Assembly (NCBI RefSeq): GCF_019634845.1
Contig: NZ_JAHCAQ010000001.1
Span: forward strand, 186,001-250,000
Direction of reading: 5' to 3'
Origin: Dokdonella sp.
Lineage (GTDB): Bacteria > Pseudomonadota > Gammaproteobacteria > Xanthomonadales > Rhodanobacteraceae
DNA length: 64,000 nt
Below are positions 7,730-17,502 of this stretch, piece after piece (the stretch's first letter is position 1; each line of letters begins with the position of its first letter). The translations under genes were made by a program, and so were the position numbers. The notes under the pieces were generated by a model. The model did not search any database. It was not told the origin of the DNA and saw only the letters and a list, made by a program, of their open reading frames with translations.

Positions 7730-8689
7730 ATGGACCCGCGCCCGAAACGCCACACCACGCTGTCGACCAGCATCCTCGATGCGATCGGTGACACGCCGCT
7801 GCTCGAGATCGACGGCATCTACGCCAAGTGCGAATTCCTCAACCCGTCGGGATCGATCAAGGCGCGCATCGCCAAGTACATCATCGAGCGCGCCGAGCAG
7901 AGCGGCCAGCTCCGGCCCGGCGACACCATCGTCGAGGCGACCAGCGGCAACACCGGCAATGCGTTCTCGATGGTGGCGGCGGTCAAGGGCTACCGCATGA
8001 TCGTGGTGATGCCCGAGGGCCTGTCGAGCGAGCGCGTGGCGATCTCGCGCGCGTTCGGCGCCGAGGTGCTGTTCTGCGGCACGTTCCACGTCAACGATGC
8101 GCTCGAGCGCGCCCGCGAGCTCGGCCGTCAGCCCGGCTTCTTCTTCCCGGGCCAGTTCGAGTCGGAATGGAACGTGGAGGAAAACCGCGAGTGGCTCGGC
8201 CCGGAAATCCTCGCCCAGCTGCCCGCAGGTCGCGTGCCCGACGCGTTCGTGCACGGGGTGGGAACCGGCGGCACGCTGATCGGCGTCGGCCAGGCCTTCC
8301 GCAAGGTCAACCCGAACGTGCGCCTGTTCGCGATGGAGCCGACCGAATCGCGCACGATCCTGTGCGGCGAGGTCGCGCTGCATCAGATCGAGGGAATCTC
8401 CGATGGCTTCGTGCCTGGCATCTTCGCCAAGCATCGCACACTGGTGGGCGACACCACCAGCGTGGCCAGTTCCGACGCGGTGGCGATGATGCGGCAACTG
8501 GCGCGCACGCGCGGCCTGTTCTGCGGGCCCAGTTCCGGCGCGCACCTGCTTGCCGCGCGCCACATCCGTGAGCAGTTCCCCGAGCTCAGGACCGTGGTGA
8601 CGATCTTCGACGACGAGGGCGAGAAGTACCTGCACGATTTCTTCATGCGCCCCACTGCCAGCAGCGACGGCCCGGTGCCGTTCCACTGA
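7730..8689 (+). CDS. PLP-dependent cysteine-synthase-family enzyme
   Basis: A 319-residue fold-type II PLP protein. The Schiff-base lysine lies in NPSGSIKAR, the substrate loop is TSGNTGN, the phosphate loop is GVGTGGTLIG, and a C-terminal GPSSGAH is present. This fits the CysK/CysM/cystathionine beta-synthase family. The N-terminus is short: only a few residues separate GDTPLLEI from the lysine strand, where CysK has more, and FNPGGSVKDR is replaced. The exact substrate therefore cannot be given. It starts 8 bases after the AhpD-like gene, likely same operon. Confidence 0.85.
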   Translation: MDPRPKRHTTLSTSILDAIGDTPLLEIDGIYAKCEFLNPSGSIKARIAKYIIERAEQSGQLRPGDTIVEATSGNTGNAFSMVAAVKGYRMIVVMPEGLSSERVAISRAFGAEVLFCGTFHVNDALERARELGRQPGFFFPGQFESEWNVEENREWLGPEILAQLPAGRVPDAFVHGVGTGGTLIGVGQAFRKVNPNVRLFAMEPTESRTILCGEVALHQIEGISDGFVPGIFAKHRTLVGDTTSVASSDAVAMMRQLARTRGLFCGPSSGAHLLAARHIREQFPELRTVVTIFDDEGEKYLHDFFMRPTASSDGPVPFH

Positions 8690-8693
8690 TGCC

Positions 8694-9344
8694 ATGCTGC
8701 TGCTCGATGCGCTCAGTCCCGCCCCGCGCAGCGTGCGCATGTTTCTGCTCGAGAAGGGTCTGCGCCTGCCCGTGCAGCAGGTCGACGTGTTCACGGGCGA
8801 GAATCGGCAAGCGCCGTACCTCGCGCGCAATCCGGCCGGGCAGACGCCGGCGCTGCTGCTCGACGACGGCAGCGCGATCGCCGAATCGATCGCGATCATG
8901 GAGTACCTGGAGGAACTGCACCCCGCGCCAGCGCTGATCGGCGCGACCGCGCTCGAGCGGGCGCTTGCGCGTCAATGGCAGCGGCGCGCGGAGCTCAACA
9001 TCACCGAGTACATCCACAACGCCTATCACTACGGCGAAGGCCTGGCACGGTTCCAGGGCCGCATCCCGGTCGCACCCGAGGCCGCGGTCGGGCTCAAACG
9101 GGTGGCGCAGGATCGCATCGCCTGGTTCGACGGCCTGCTCGGCGGCGGCGAATTTCTTGCCGGGGCGCGTTTCACGCTGGCCGACATCTGGCTTTATGTG
9201 TGGCTCGACTTCGCCGCGTCGGTCGGCCAGGACTTCGACCGCAGCTTGCCGCGGCTGGGGCCTTGGTTCGAGCGCGTCGCCACGCGGCCGGCAGCGGCGG
9301 CCAGCCTGCATCCGGGCTGCCGGCCCGGCGCTGTCCGCGGTTGA
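8694..9344 (+). CDS. Glutathione S-transferase
   Basis: A 216-residue cytosolic GST. The N-terminal thioredoxin-like half contains [14 protein letters not shown] and [14 protein letters not shown] (the glutathione gamma-glutamyl site), and the C-terminal half is helical with [10 protein letters not shown]. It starts 4 bases after the stop of the cysteine-synthase-like gene. Substrate unknown; conjugation or thiol reduction is expected. It is the last gene of the block placed between tRNA-Gln and prs. Confidence 0.85.
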   Translation: MLLLDALSPAPRSVRMFLLEKGLRLPVQQVDVFTGENRQAPYLARNPAGQTPALLLDDGSAIAESIAIMEYLEELHPAPALIGATALERALARQWQRRAELNITEYIHNAYHYGEGLARFQGRIPVAPEAAVGLKRVAQDRIAWFDGLLGGGEFLAGARFTLADIWLYVWLDFAASVGQDFDRSLPRLGPWFERVATRPAAAASLHPGCRPGAVRG

Positions 9345-9383
9345 CCGCGGCGCCGTGGTTGCGGCGGCGCAGCATCGTTTTCG

Positions 9384-9392
9384 TGCTAGACT
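9384..9392 (+). promoter_or_regulatory. Candidate extended -10 promoter of prs
   Basis: TGCTAGACT is an extended -10 (TGn plus TAGACT) in the 218-base gap before prs. It leaves a leader of about 165 bases. No good -35 is seen. Confidence 0.4.
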
Positions 9393-9562
9393 TTCGGGCT
9401 CGCTGCAATGGTCGCTTACCCCATCGCAGCGGTTCCGGTGCAGTCAGCCTCGATGTTGTCCGCAGCCTTGCCTGCGGCGGCGCGGGTGCGGGCGCCGGAC
9501 TCGAGCCCGGGTGCACTCCGCAAGCCACGGAGCGCCGGCAGTCGAACCAGCGGAGCGCGGCC

Positions 9563-10534
9563 GTGAACACCAACTTGGACACCTCCAGGATGCTCGTCTT
9601 CTCGGGCAACGCGCATCGCGCGCTGGCGGCAGCCACTTGCGAAGAGCTCAACCTGCCGCTGGGCAAGGCGCTGGTGGGGCGCTTCAGCGATGGCGAGGTG
9701 CAGATCGAGATCGAGGAGAACGTGCGTCAGCAGGACGTGTTCGTGATCCAACCGACCTGTGCTCCGACCGCTGACAACTTCATGGAACTGCTGGCCCTGG
9801 TGGATGCGCTCAAGCGCGCCTCGGCCGGCAGCGTCACGGCCGTGATCCCGTACCTGGGCTATGCGCGGCAGGACCGGCGGCCACGCTCGGCTCGCGTGCC
9901 GATCACGGCCAAGGTGGCGGCACAGATGATCGGCGTGGTCGGTACCGACCGCGTGCTCACGATCGACCTGCATGCCGACCAGATCCAGGGCTTTTTCGAC
10001 ATGCCGCTGGACAACGTCTATGCCTCGCCGATCCTGCTCGCCGACATCTGGCGCCATTACTACGCCAAGGGCGAGCTGATCGTGGTGTCGCCCGACATCG
10101 GTGGCGTGGCGCGCGCACGCGCGGTCGCCAAGCGCCTCGATGACGCGGATCTGGCCATCATCGACAAGCGTCGTCCGCGCGCCAACGAGGCGACCGTGAT
10201 GAACATCATCGGCGAGGTCAAGGACAAGGTGTGCGTGCTCGTCGACGATATCGTCGACACCGCCGGCACGCTGTGTGCCGCGGCGGTGGCGCTGAAGAAG
10301 AACGGCGCGCGCAAGGTGGTCGCCTACTGCACGCATCCGGTGCTGTCGGGCGCGGCGATCACCAACATCGAGAATTCACAGCTCGACGAGCTGGTCGTCA
10401 CCGACACGATCCCGCTGCGCGAGGAAGCCCGGCGCTGTCGGCGGATCCGCCAGTTGTCGGTGGCCGAACTGCTGGCCGAGACGATCCGTCGCATCGCGAT
10501 CGGGCAGTCGGTCAGTTCGTTGTACGTGGATTGA
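9563..10534 (+). CDS. prs: Ribose-phosphate pyrophosphokinase (PRPP synthase)
   Basis: Makes PRPP from ribose 5-phosphate and ATP for nucleotide, histidine and tryptophan synthesis. Seen are [12 protein letters not shown], the ATP-loop YARQDRR, the metal site [11 protein letters not shown], and the PRPP loop [10 protein letters not shown]. The end (SVSSLYVD) is as in Xanthomonas Prs. GTG 9563 gives 323 residues with a short N-terminal addition; GGAGCG lies upstream at 9552-9557. prs-rplY-pth-ychF is a conserved order. Confidence 0.95.
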   Translation: MNTNLDTSRMLVFSGNAHRALAAATCEELNLPLGKALVGRFSDGEVQIEIEENVRQQDVFVIQPTCAPTADNFMELLALVDALKRASAGSVTAVIPYLGYARQDRRPRSARVPITAKVAAQMIGVVGTDRVLTIDLHADQIQGFFDMPLDNVYASPILLADIWRHYYAKGELIVVSPDIGGVARARAVAKRLDDADLAIIDKRRPRANEATVMNIIGEVKDKVCVLVDDIVDTAGTLCAAAVALKKNGARKVVAYCTHPVLSGAAITNIENSQLDELVVTDTIPLREEARRCRRIRQLSVAELLAETIRRIAIGQSVSSLYVD

Positions 10535-10634
10535 GGAATACACGGGCGCCAGCGCGGACTCGGCAATCGGCCAACGCGGGCAACCGCCCACGTTGACCGC
10601 CGACTGCACCGGGCCACGTTCCCGCCACAGCACC

Positions 10635-10677
10635 GCTCTCCTGGTCGCGGGAGAGCATCCAGCCGCCGCGAGGCGGC
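10635..10677 (+). promoter_or_regulatory. Two hairpins in the rplY leader
   Basis: GCTCTCC (10635-10641) pairs with GGAGAGC (10650-10656), and GCCGCC (10662-10667) pairs with GGCGGC (10672-10677) around a GCGA tetraloop. They lie just before the rplY ribosome site. L25 represses its own mRNA in some gammaproteobacteria through leader RNA that resembles its 5S rRNA site, so these could be such a control element (inference). Confidence 0.5.
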
Positions 10678-10704
10678 ATCACTCGAAGGAAAGGCAATAC
10701 CAAA

Positions 10705-11379
10705 ATGGCAACTACACATACGATCAATGTCGAAAAGCGCAATGACGAGGGCAAGGGTGCGAGCCGCCGCCTGCGTCGTGCCGGCTTCGTGCCCGCCATC
10801 GTCTATGGCGGCGAGCTCCAGCCGGTCAGCATCCAGATCCAGCACAAGGACGTCTGGCACGCCAGCCAGAACGAATGGTTCTATTCCTCGATCCTCGACC
10901 TGAGCCTGGGCGGCGACGTGCAGAAGGTCCTGCTGCGTGACATGCAGCGCCACCCGTTCAAGCAGCTCGTGATGCATCTGGACTTCCAGCGCGTCAACGA
11001 GAACGAGGCCCTGCGTGTGCGCGTGCCGCTGCACTTCCTCAACCAGGAAGTCTCGCCGGCCGGCAAGACCTCGGGCGTCGTCGTCATGCGCGAGCTGACC
11101 GAGGTCGAAGTGTCGTGCCTGCCGCGCGACCTGCCCGAGTTCATCGCCGTCGACCTGTCGGCGCTCAACATCGGCGACATCGTGCATCTGTCCGCCATCA
11201 AGCTGCCCAAGGGCGTCGAGATTCCGTCGCTGCGCCTGGGCAAGGAGCACGACATCGCCGTGGTGGTGGTGCGCGAGATGCGCGAGGAAGCCGAGTCTGC
11301 GGCCACGACCGAAGGCGATGCCGCCGCGGCGCCCGCCGCCGCTGCTGCACCGGCCGCCAAGAAGGACGACAAGAAGTGA
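10705..11379 (+). CDS. rplY: 50S ribosomal protein L25 (CTC/TL5 type)
   Basis: Binds 5S rRNA in the large subunit. The 224 residues comprise the L25 domain (about 1-95, with EKRNDEGKGASRRLRRAGFVPAIVYGG) and a second TL5/CTC beta domain (about 100-195), as in the long form typical of Xanthomonas. The tail is alanine-rich ending AAKKDDKK. Ribosome site GAAGGAAAGG lies upstream. Confidence 0.93.
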   Translation: MATTHTINVEKRNDEGKGASRRLRRAGFVPAIVYGGELQPVSIQIQHKDVWHASQNEWFYSSILDLSLGGDVQKVLLRDMQRHPFKQLVMHLDFQRVNENEALRVRVPLHFLNQEVSPAGKTSGVVVMRELTEVEVSCLPRDLPEFIAVDLSALNIGDIVHLSAIKLPKGVEIPSLRLGKEHDIAVVVVREMREEAESAATTEGDAAAAPAAAAAPAAKKDDKK

Positions 11380-11381
11380 TG

Positions 11382-11418
11382 CCGCGATGGCGCCATCGCG
11401 GACGGTGCCCGCAGGCAC
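11382..11418 (+). repeat. Perfect palindrome and small hairpin after rplY
   Basis: A 20-base perfect palindrome (arms CCGCGATGGC/GCCATCGCGG, 11382-11401) stands two bases after the rplY stop, followed by GTGCC...GGCAC (11405-11418). There is no T-run, so factor-independent termination is doubtful; it may protect the mRNA 3' end or be a protein site. Confidence 0.45.
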
Positions 11419-11559
11419 GCTGAGCCGGGATCCGGTGCTGTCCGGTTGCGCAGCATGGCCCGAGGAATGCCGGCACCGGCCGGCTTCCTCGTGGCCAGCG
11501 CCGGCATGAGCGCCGGATCAATGGCACATCGATGCTGGTTCGTGCCGGGAATGCCCTGA

Positions 11560-12150
11560 ATGTCGGACCCTCTGCGCCTCATCGTCGGACTCGGCAATCC
11601 CGGTGCCGAGCACCTGCGCACGCGCCACAATGCCGGGTTCTGGTTCGCCGATGCGCTTGCCGCCCGCGAGGGTGTGCGCTTTGGCGTCGAGTCGAAGCTG
11701 CGCGGCGAGGTCGCCAAGGTCGTCGTGGCCGAGCGCCCGGTGTGGCTGCTCAAGCCGCTGACGTTCATGAACGCGAGCGGCGCATCGGTCGGCGCAGCAT
11801 TGCGCTACTGGAAGATCGAGCCCGAGCAGATGCTTGTCGTGCATGACGACCTCGACCTTCCGGCCGGCACGGCACGACTCAAGTTCGACGGTGGCCATGG
11901 CGGCCAGAACGGCCTGCGCGACCTGTTCGCGCAGCTGGGCCATGGCCGTTTTCACCGCCTGCGCATCGGCATTGGCCACCCCGGCAACAAGGATCGCGTG
12001 CTGGGATGGGTGCTGGGGCGGCCGTCGGCTTCCGACGAGGCCGCCATGTTGCGCGCGATCGCCGATGCGCTCGACGTGTTGCCGCTGGCGACGGCCGGCG
12101 ACTTCAGTGCGGCCATGAAGCGACTGCACACGGCGGCAGCCGCAGAGTAG
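11560..12150 (+). CDS. pth: Peptidyl-tRNA hydrolase
   Basis: Releases peptides from peptidyl-tRNA that drops off ribosomes. The 196-residue product has the catalytic His/Asn region [50 protein letters not shown] and the late [10 protein letters not shown]. Length and motifs are standard. It lies 180 bases after rplY and 137 before ychF. Confidence 0.95.
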   Translation: MSDPLRLIVGLGNPGAEHLRTRHNAGFWFADALAAREGVRFGVESKLRGEVAKVVVAERPVWLLKPLTFMNASGASVGAALRYWKIEPEQMLVVHDDLDLPAGTARLKFDGGHGGQNGLRDLFAQLGHGRFHRLRIGIGHPGNKDRVLGWVLGRPSASDEAAMLRAIADALDVLPLATAGDFSAAMKRLHTAAAAE

Positions 12151-12287
12151 CGCGGCTGGCATGGCGCGCGCGGCCGAGCGGCGAGCCGAAGCCGCTGCCC
12201 GCGTCGTGGCGCAGCACCAGCGCGCCGCGTCGTGGACCTTGGTTGTTGCCGATTCCCGCTTCCCTTTTCCTCAATTCGGACCAAGTC

Positions 12288-13379
12288 ATGGGTATCAAAT
12301 GCGGCATCGTCGGCCTGCCCAACGTCGGCAAGTCGACCCTGTTCAACGCGCTCACCAATGCCGGCATCGCTGCGGCCAATTTTCCGTTCTGCACGATCGA
12401 GCCGAACGTAGGCGTGGTGCCGGTGCCTGACCCGCGGCTTGCCGCGCTGGCCGGGATCGCCAAGCCGCTCAAGATCATTCCCACCTCGATCGAGTTCGTC
12501 GACATCGCCGGTCTCGTCGCGGGCGCCTCCAAGGGCGAGGGACTGGGCAACAAGTTCCTTGCCCACATCCGCGAGGTCGATGCGATCGCGCACGTGGTGC
12601 GCTGCTTCGAGCACGATGACATCGTGCATGTGGCCGGTCGCGTCGATCCGATCGCCGACATCGAGACCATCGACACCGAGTTGGCACTGGCCGACCTGGA
12701 GTCGGTGGAGAAGGCGCTGGCGCGGGTCGAACGCGCCGCCAAGGCCAACGACAAGGAAGCGCTGGCGCGGCGGCCCGTGCTGCAAAAGCTGGCGGCGGGC
12801 CTCAATGAAGGGCGCGGGGCGCGCAGCCTGGGTCTGGACGAGGAGGAGAAGGCACTCGTGCGCGACCTGTTCCTGCTCACGCTCAAACCGCTCATGTACA
12901 TCGCCAACGTGCGCGAGGATGGCTTCGAGGGCAACCCGCACCTGGATCGCGTGCGCGAGCGCGCGGCCGGCGAGGGCGCCGAGGTGGTGCCGGTCTGTGC
13001 GGCGATCGAGGAGGAAATGGCCCAGCTCGAGGAAGCCGACCGCGACGAGTTCCTCAAGGACCTCGGTCTGGACGAGCCTGGGCTCAACCGCGTCATCCGC
13101 GCCGGCTACAAGCTGCTCGGCCTGCAGACCTATTTCACTGCCGGTGAGAAGGAGGTGCGCGCCTGGCAGGTGAGGAAAGGCGCCACCGCGCCGCAGGCGG
13201 CAGGCGTGATCCATACCGACTTCGAGCGCGGCTTCATCCGCGCCGAAACCATCGCCTACGACGACTACATCAAGTACCGCGGCGAGAGCGGGGCGCGTGA
13301 TGCCGGTCGCTTGCGCCTGGAAGGCAAGGACTACATCGTGCAGGAAGGCGACGTGTTGCACTTCCGTTTCAACGTCTGA
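12288..13379 (+). CDS. ychF: Ribosome-binding ATPase YchF (Obg-like)
   Basis: A P-loop protein of the OLA1/YchF group that prefers ATP and binds ribosomes. G1 is [10 protein letters not shown], the G3 region is [17 protein letters not shown], and the C-terminal TGS domain begins near [18 protein letters not shown] 12288 gives 363 residues, the exact usual length; a longer in-frame extension upstream is not needed. pth-ychF is a widely conserved pair. Confidence 0.96.
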   Translation: MGIKCGIVGLPNVGKSTLFNALTNAGIAAANFPFCTIEPNVGVVPVPDPRLAALAGIAKPLKIIPTSIEFVDIAGLVAGASKGEGLGNKFLAHIREVDAIAHVVRCFEHDDIVHVAGRVDPIADIETIDTELALADLESVEKALARVERAAKANDKEALARRPVLQKLAAGLNEGRGARSLGLDEEEKALVRDLFLLTLKPLMYIANVREDGFEGNPHLDRVRERAAGEGAEVVPVCAAIEEEMAQLEEADRDEFLKDLGLDEPGLNRVIRAGYKLLGLQTYFTAGEKEVRAWQVRKGATAPQAAGVIHTDFERGFIRAETIAYDDYIKYRGESGARDAGRLRLEGKDYIVQEGDVLHFRFNV

Positions 13380-13458
13380 GCGGGCGCCGCCGCACGCTCG
13401 GTGCGGTGGTCGCCAGTCGCCGCGGTACGATCGATGGAGCGGGGCGAGGAGAGAAGCG

Positions 13459-13950
13459 ATGCCGGGACAACAGCGCGAGGTCGAGTTCAGGTTCCTGGCC
13501 GAGCCGACCGATGTGAACTTCGGTGGCAAGGTTCACGGCGGCATGGTCATGAAGTGGATCGACCAGGCCGGTTATGCGGCGGCCGTCGGCTGGAGTGGCC
13601 GCTATTGCGTCACGGTGGCGGTGGGTGGCATCCAGTTCGTGGCGCCGATCCTCATCGGTGATCTCGTGACCGTGCGCGCCACCCTCGTGCACACCGGCAC
13701 CTCGAGCATGCATTTCGCCGTCGATGTGGTCGCGCGCGACCTCAAGGGGTCGGTCGAGCGCAGGGCCACCCGCTGTGTGATCGTGTTTGTCGCGCTCGAT
13801 GCGCCCGACGGCAAGCCGGCGCCGGTGCCACCCTGGCAGCCGGTCAGCCCGGACGATCGGCGTTTGGCCGAGTACGCGCAGCGCCTGCTGGCGCTGTCGA
13901 CGACGATCGAGGCGGAGGATTCCGGGCAGACCACGGGCCACGGCGGCTGA
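13459..13950 (+). CDS. Acyl-CoA thioesterase, hotdog fold (YciA-like)
   Basis: Hydrolyses acyl-CoA to acid and CoA. The 163-residue sequence has the signature NFGGKVHGGMVMKWIDQAGYAAA, whose HGG and Asp are the YciA/cytosolic thioesterase catalytic region, then FVAPILIGDLV and a basic strand ERRATRCVIVFVAL. GGCGAGGAGAG before ATG 13459 is a strong ribosome site. Chain-length choice cannot be read from sequence. Confidence 0.88.
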   Translation: MPGQQREVEFRFLAEPTDVNFGGKVHGGMVMKWIDQAGYAAAVGWSGRYCVTVAVGGIQFVAPILIGDLVTVRATLVHTGTSSMHFAVDVVARDLKGSVERRATRCVIVFVALDAPDGKPAPVPPWQPVSPDDRRLAEYAQRLLALSTTIEAEDSGQTTGHGG

Positions 13951-13999
13951 GTCGCCGCGCGCGCCGCACCGAGCGCTTGGTTGAGCGACAGCCGCCGCC

Positions 14000-14038
14000 T
14001 TGACAGTGGTGGCGATCTGCCACGAAAATGCGCGGCTC
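14000..14038 (+). promoter_or_regulatory. Promoter of the tRNA-Tyr/Gly/Thr-tuf operon
   Basis: TTGACA (14000-14005) and GAAAAT (14024-14029) are 18 bases apart, followed by GCGCGGCTC at 14030-14038. A GC-rich discriminator is typical of stable-RNA promoters under stringent control. The same nine bases follow the S10 -10 element at 16191. Confidence 0.65.
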
Positions 14039-14117
14039 GCTCGACGCGATGGTGTGCGCGCAGGACAGCTGGAGCGAGGAAGGTCGCAGGACAACGACAG
14101 GAACGAAAGAGATTTTC

Positions 14118-14185
14118 GGAGGGATACCCAAGCGGCCAACGGGGGCAGACTGTAAATCTGCTGGCTCACGCCTTCGGTGGTTCGA
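14118..14185 (+). pseudogene. Interrupted tRNA-Tyr copy
   Basis: Identical to the intact tRNA-Tyr from its first base to TTCGA in the T-loop, then broken by about 77 bases starting with a hairpin (CAAGTTCGC/GCGAACTTG, 14186-14208). The next part of the tRNA, ATCCACCTCCCT, reappears at 14263-14274, but the final CCACCA is missing. The acceptor stem and T-arm cannot form normally, so it should not be a working tRNA. Confidence 0.85.
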
Positions 14186-14227
14186 CAAGTTCGCCGGGAG
14201 CGAACTTGAACGCGACGCGAAGCGGCG

Positions 14228-14274
14228 CGGCCCGGAGGGCGAAGGGCAGGAGGCCCGGAGTCATCCACCTCCCT
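14228..14274 (+). repeat. tRNA-Tyr 3'-end repeat unit, copy 1
   Basis: A segment rich in CCCGGAGGG and AGGGCAGGA, ending CCCGGAGTC and followed by 12 bases of the tRNA-Tyr 3' end (14263-14274). It matches the unit at 14440-14492. The layout resembles the rtT repeats of the E. coli tyrT operon, where each unit carries the last 19 bases of tRNA-Tyr. Confidence 0.7.
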
Positions 14275-14341
14275 GGCGATGCGCAGCATCGCAGGCGTGA
14301 GGCGAGCAACAGGACAACGACAGGAACGAAAGAGATTTTCC

Positions 14342-14427
14342 GGAGGGATACCCAAGCGGCCAACGGGGGCAGACTGTAAATCTGCTGGCTCACGCCTTCG
14401 GTGGTTCGAATCCACCTCCCTCCACCA
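14342..14427 (+). tRNA. tRNA-Tyr (GTA)
   Basis: A complete 86-base class II tRNA: acceptor GGAGGGA/TCCCTCC, anticodon GTA in CTGTAAATC, long variable arm, T-arm GGTTCGAATCC, discriminator A and encoded CCA (14425-14427). It is the only intact tyrosine tRNA in the window and is flanked on both sides by pieces of itself. Confidence 0.96.
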
Positions 14428-14439
14428 ATCACCAAGGAC

Positions 14440-14492
14440 ACCCCGGAGGGGCGGAGGGCAGGACGCCCGGAGTCATCCACCTTCCTCCACCA
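14440..14492 (+). repeat. tRNA-Tyr 3'-end repeat unit, copy 2
   Basis: The same unit as 14228-14274 (about 85% alike by eye), here ending with ATCCACCTTCCTCCACCA at 14475-14492, which matches 17 of the last 18 bases of tRNA-Tyr. The copied tRNA end includes CCA and looks like an attachment-site-style duplication. Confidence 0.75.
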
Positions 14493-14546
14493 GCTACACG
14501 AAGTGACAAGGCGTTGCCCCGGCGGCGCGGCTCCACCTGATGCAAG

Positions 14547-14620
<74 letters not shown>

Positions 14621-14724
14621 CTGAACATCGCGCAAGGTTGGTGGTTCCAGCTTCAACGGTCTTGAAATGTCCGGCATGGATGTCGGTCTGTTCTTTGCGG
14701 TCAGGAGCGGCCGCGCAAGCAACT

Positions 14725-14800
14725 GCTCACGTAGCTCAGTCGGTAGAGCACCTCCTTGGTAAGGAGGAGGTCACTGGTTCGATTCCAGTCGTGAGCACCA
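14725..14800 (+). tRNA. tRNA-Thr (GGT)
   Basis: A 76-base cloverleaf with acceptor GCTCACG/CGTGAGC, anticodon GGT in CTTGGTAAG, T-arm GGTTCGATTCC and encoded CCA. It lies 87 bases before tuf. Tyr-Gly-Thr-tuf is the tufB-type arrangement of gammaproteobacteria. Confidence 0.95.
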
Positions 14801-14887
14801 TTTCACCGACGGCGGGTCGCGCAGACGGGTCGTTGCCCGATTTCGCCAGCACTTAGATCAGCTTCCATCAGATCGAGGTTTGAAGAC

Positions 14888-16078
<1,191 letters not shown>

Positions 16079-16097
16079 CGGATACGGGCACCGGAAT

Positions 16098-16134
16098 CCG
16101 GGCGTGCCGGCGATCGTTTGCCGGCGCCGCCCGG
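16098..16134 (+). terminator. Hairpin after tuf, possible weak terminator
   Basis: CCGGGCG-TG-CCGGC pairs with GCCGG-CGC-CGCCCGG around the loop GATCGTTT, then TTTG. It is a strong stem without a full T-run, 20 bases after the tuf stop. Confidence 0.45.
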
Positions 16135-16184
16135 TTTGCCGGATTTCCTGCATCAAGGGGCTTTTCTTTTGCCGCGGACTGCAC

Positions 16185-16200
16185 TATAGTGCGCGGCTCC
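16185..16200 (+). promoter_or_regulatory. Candidate promoter of the S10 operon
   Basis: The -10-like TATAGT (16185-16190) is followed by GCGCGGCTCC (16191-16200), the same discriminator as in the tRNA-tuf promoter and nearly that of typA. The -35 (TTTTCT at 16162, 17 bases away) is weak. A start near 16197 would give a leader of about 325 bases. Confidence 0.55.
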
Positions 16201-16284
16201 TTGCTGACGCGGCCAGTTGCCGTGACAGCGACAACAGCGAAATGAGGCGCAGGACGTGCTTCGAGTTCGCAGACAGGGATTGTC

Positions 16285-16374
16285 GGCCGCGATGCTCGCG
16301 GCCACGGAACGGCAACACGGTTCCGTCTTGTTGCACATTTCAGGATTGGGCGGCCGGCAGCGGTCCGCCCAATC
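16285..16374 (+). promoter_or_regulatory. Structured S10 leader with three hairpins
   Basis: Three perfect stems follow one another: GGCCGCGA/TCGCGGCC (16285-16303), ACGGAAC/GTTCCGT (16304-16326) and GATTGGGCGG/CCGCCCAATC (16344-16374), the last followed by TTTG. In E. coli the S10 leader lets protein L4 (rplD, in this operon) stop transcription and translation. A similar role here is plausible; the 150 bases from the last stem to rpsJ are unexplained. Confidence 0.55.
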
Positions 16375-16522
16375 TTTGTAGTTGGGCGACTGGCTTGCGA
16401 CACGGCTGGTCGCCGACGCTTGCAAGGGTCGGCCGGCGGCACCGTATCAAGCACCGGCGGGCGGGGTTCAGAGAGCCTCGCTGTCACCGAACACTGTTCT
16501 TTCAGATTCAAGGGACACGGCA

Positions 16523-16834
16523 ATGGCGGACCAGAAGATTCGTATCCGGCTCAAGGCGTTCGATCATCGATTGATCGATCGTTCGGCGAGCGAAATCGTC
16601 GAGACGGCCAAGCGCACCGGCGCGACCGTGCTCGGCCCGATCCCGCTGCCCACGAAGATCGAGCGCTACACGATCCTCGTTTCGCCGCATGCCGACAAGG
16701 ATGCGCGCGACCAGTACGAGACGCGCGTTCACAAGCGCGTGATGGACATCGTCGACCCGAATGACAAGACCGTGGACGCGCTGATGAAGCTCGATCTCGC
16801 GGCCGGCGTCGATGTACAGATCAAGCTGCACTGA
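16523..16834 (+). CDS. rpsJ: 30S ribosomal protein S10
   Basis: First gene of the S10 operon; 103 residues with [13 protein letters not shown] and [16 protein letters not shown]. Also serves NusA/NusB antitermination in known systems. The ATG at 16523 fits the family N-terminus ([14 protein letters not shown]); longer in-frame readings upstream are ignored. Confidence 0.97.
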   Translation: MADQKIRIRLKAFDHRLIDRSASEIVETAKRTGATVLGPIPLPTKIERYTILVSPHADKDARDQYETRVHKRVMDIVDPNDKTVDALMKLDLAAGVDVQIKLH

Positions 16835-16845
16835 GGCAATAGATC

Positions 16846-17490
16846 ATGAGTATCGGGTTGGTGGGTCGTAAATGCGGCATGAGCCGCGTCTTCACCGAAG
16901 ATGGTCGTTCGGTGCCGGTGACGCTGATCGAGGCGACGCCGAACCGCGTGACGCAGGTGAAGACCGTCGAAAACGATGGCTACAGCGCCGTGCAGGTCAC
17001 GGCCGGCAACAAGCGCGCGGGCTTGGTCAACAAGCCGCAGGCCGGCCACTACGCCAAGGCCAAGGTCACCGCCGGGCGCGGCCTGTGGGAGTTCCGCGTC
17101 GATGCGGACGACCTGGGCAAGTACGCGGTCGGTGGCGAACTCAAGGCTGACGAGATCTTCGCGGTCGGCCAGAAGGTCGATGTCGCCGGGGTCAGCAAGG
17201 GCAAGGGCTTCCAGGGCACGATCAAGCGTCACCATTTCACGATGGGCGACGCCACGCACGGCAACTCGCTGTCGCACCGCTCGCCGGGCTCGATCGGCCA
17301 GCGGCAGACGCCGGGCCGCGTGTTTCCGGGCAAGAAGATGGCCGGTCACATGGGCGCCGTGCGGCGTTCGTCGATCAACCTCGAAGTGGTGAAGATCGAC
17401 ACCGAGCGTCACCTGATCGCCGTCAAGGGTGCCGTCCCCGGCGCGCCCGGTGGCGATGTGGTGATCCGTCCTGCGGTCAAGTCGAAGTAA
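16846..17490 (+). CDS. rplC: 50S ribosomal protein L3
   Basis: 214 residues; large-subunit protein near the peptidyl-transferase centre. [17 protein letters not shown] at the start and [23 protein letters not shown] in the rRNA-reaching loop; the Gln in GQRQTP is the position methylated by PrmB in relatives. 11 bases after rpsJ. Confidence 0.97.
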   Translation: MSIGLVGRKCGMSRVFTEDGRSVPVTLIEATPNRVTQVKTVENDGYSAVQVTAGNKRAGLVNKPQAGHYAKAKVTAGRGLWEFRVDADDLGKYAVGGELKADEIFAVGQKVDVAGVSKGKGFQGTIKRHHFTMGDATHGNSLSHRSPGSIGQRQTPGRVFPGKKMAGHMGAVRRSSINLEVVKIDTERHLIAVKGAVPGAPGGDVVIRPAVKSK

Positions 17491-17502
17491 GGAGCAGACG
17501 CC

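Larger units (their letters stand above)
14088..14409 (+). repeat. Direct duplication spanning the tRNA-Tyr 5' part
   Basis: A 98-base segment (14088-14185: about 30 bases of 5' flank plus the tRNA body up to the T-loop TTCGA) recurs at 14311-14409 with a single one-base difference. The first copy ends inside an interrupted gene, the second in the intact tRNA-Tyr. Confidence 0.9.

Noticed and set aside
2695-9345. tRNA-Gln attachment-site duplication bounding the nor block
   Set aside because: I could not find a second copy of the tRNA-Gln 3' end before prs, and no integrase is present, so integration at the tRNA remains only a possibility.
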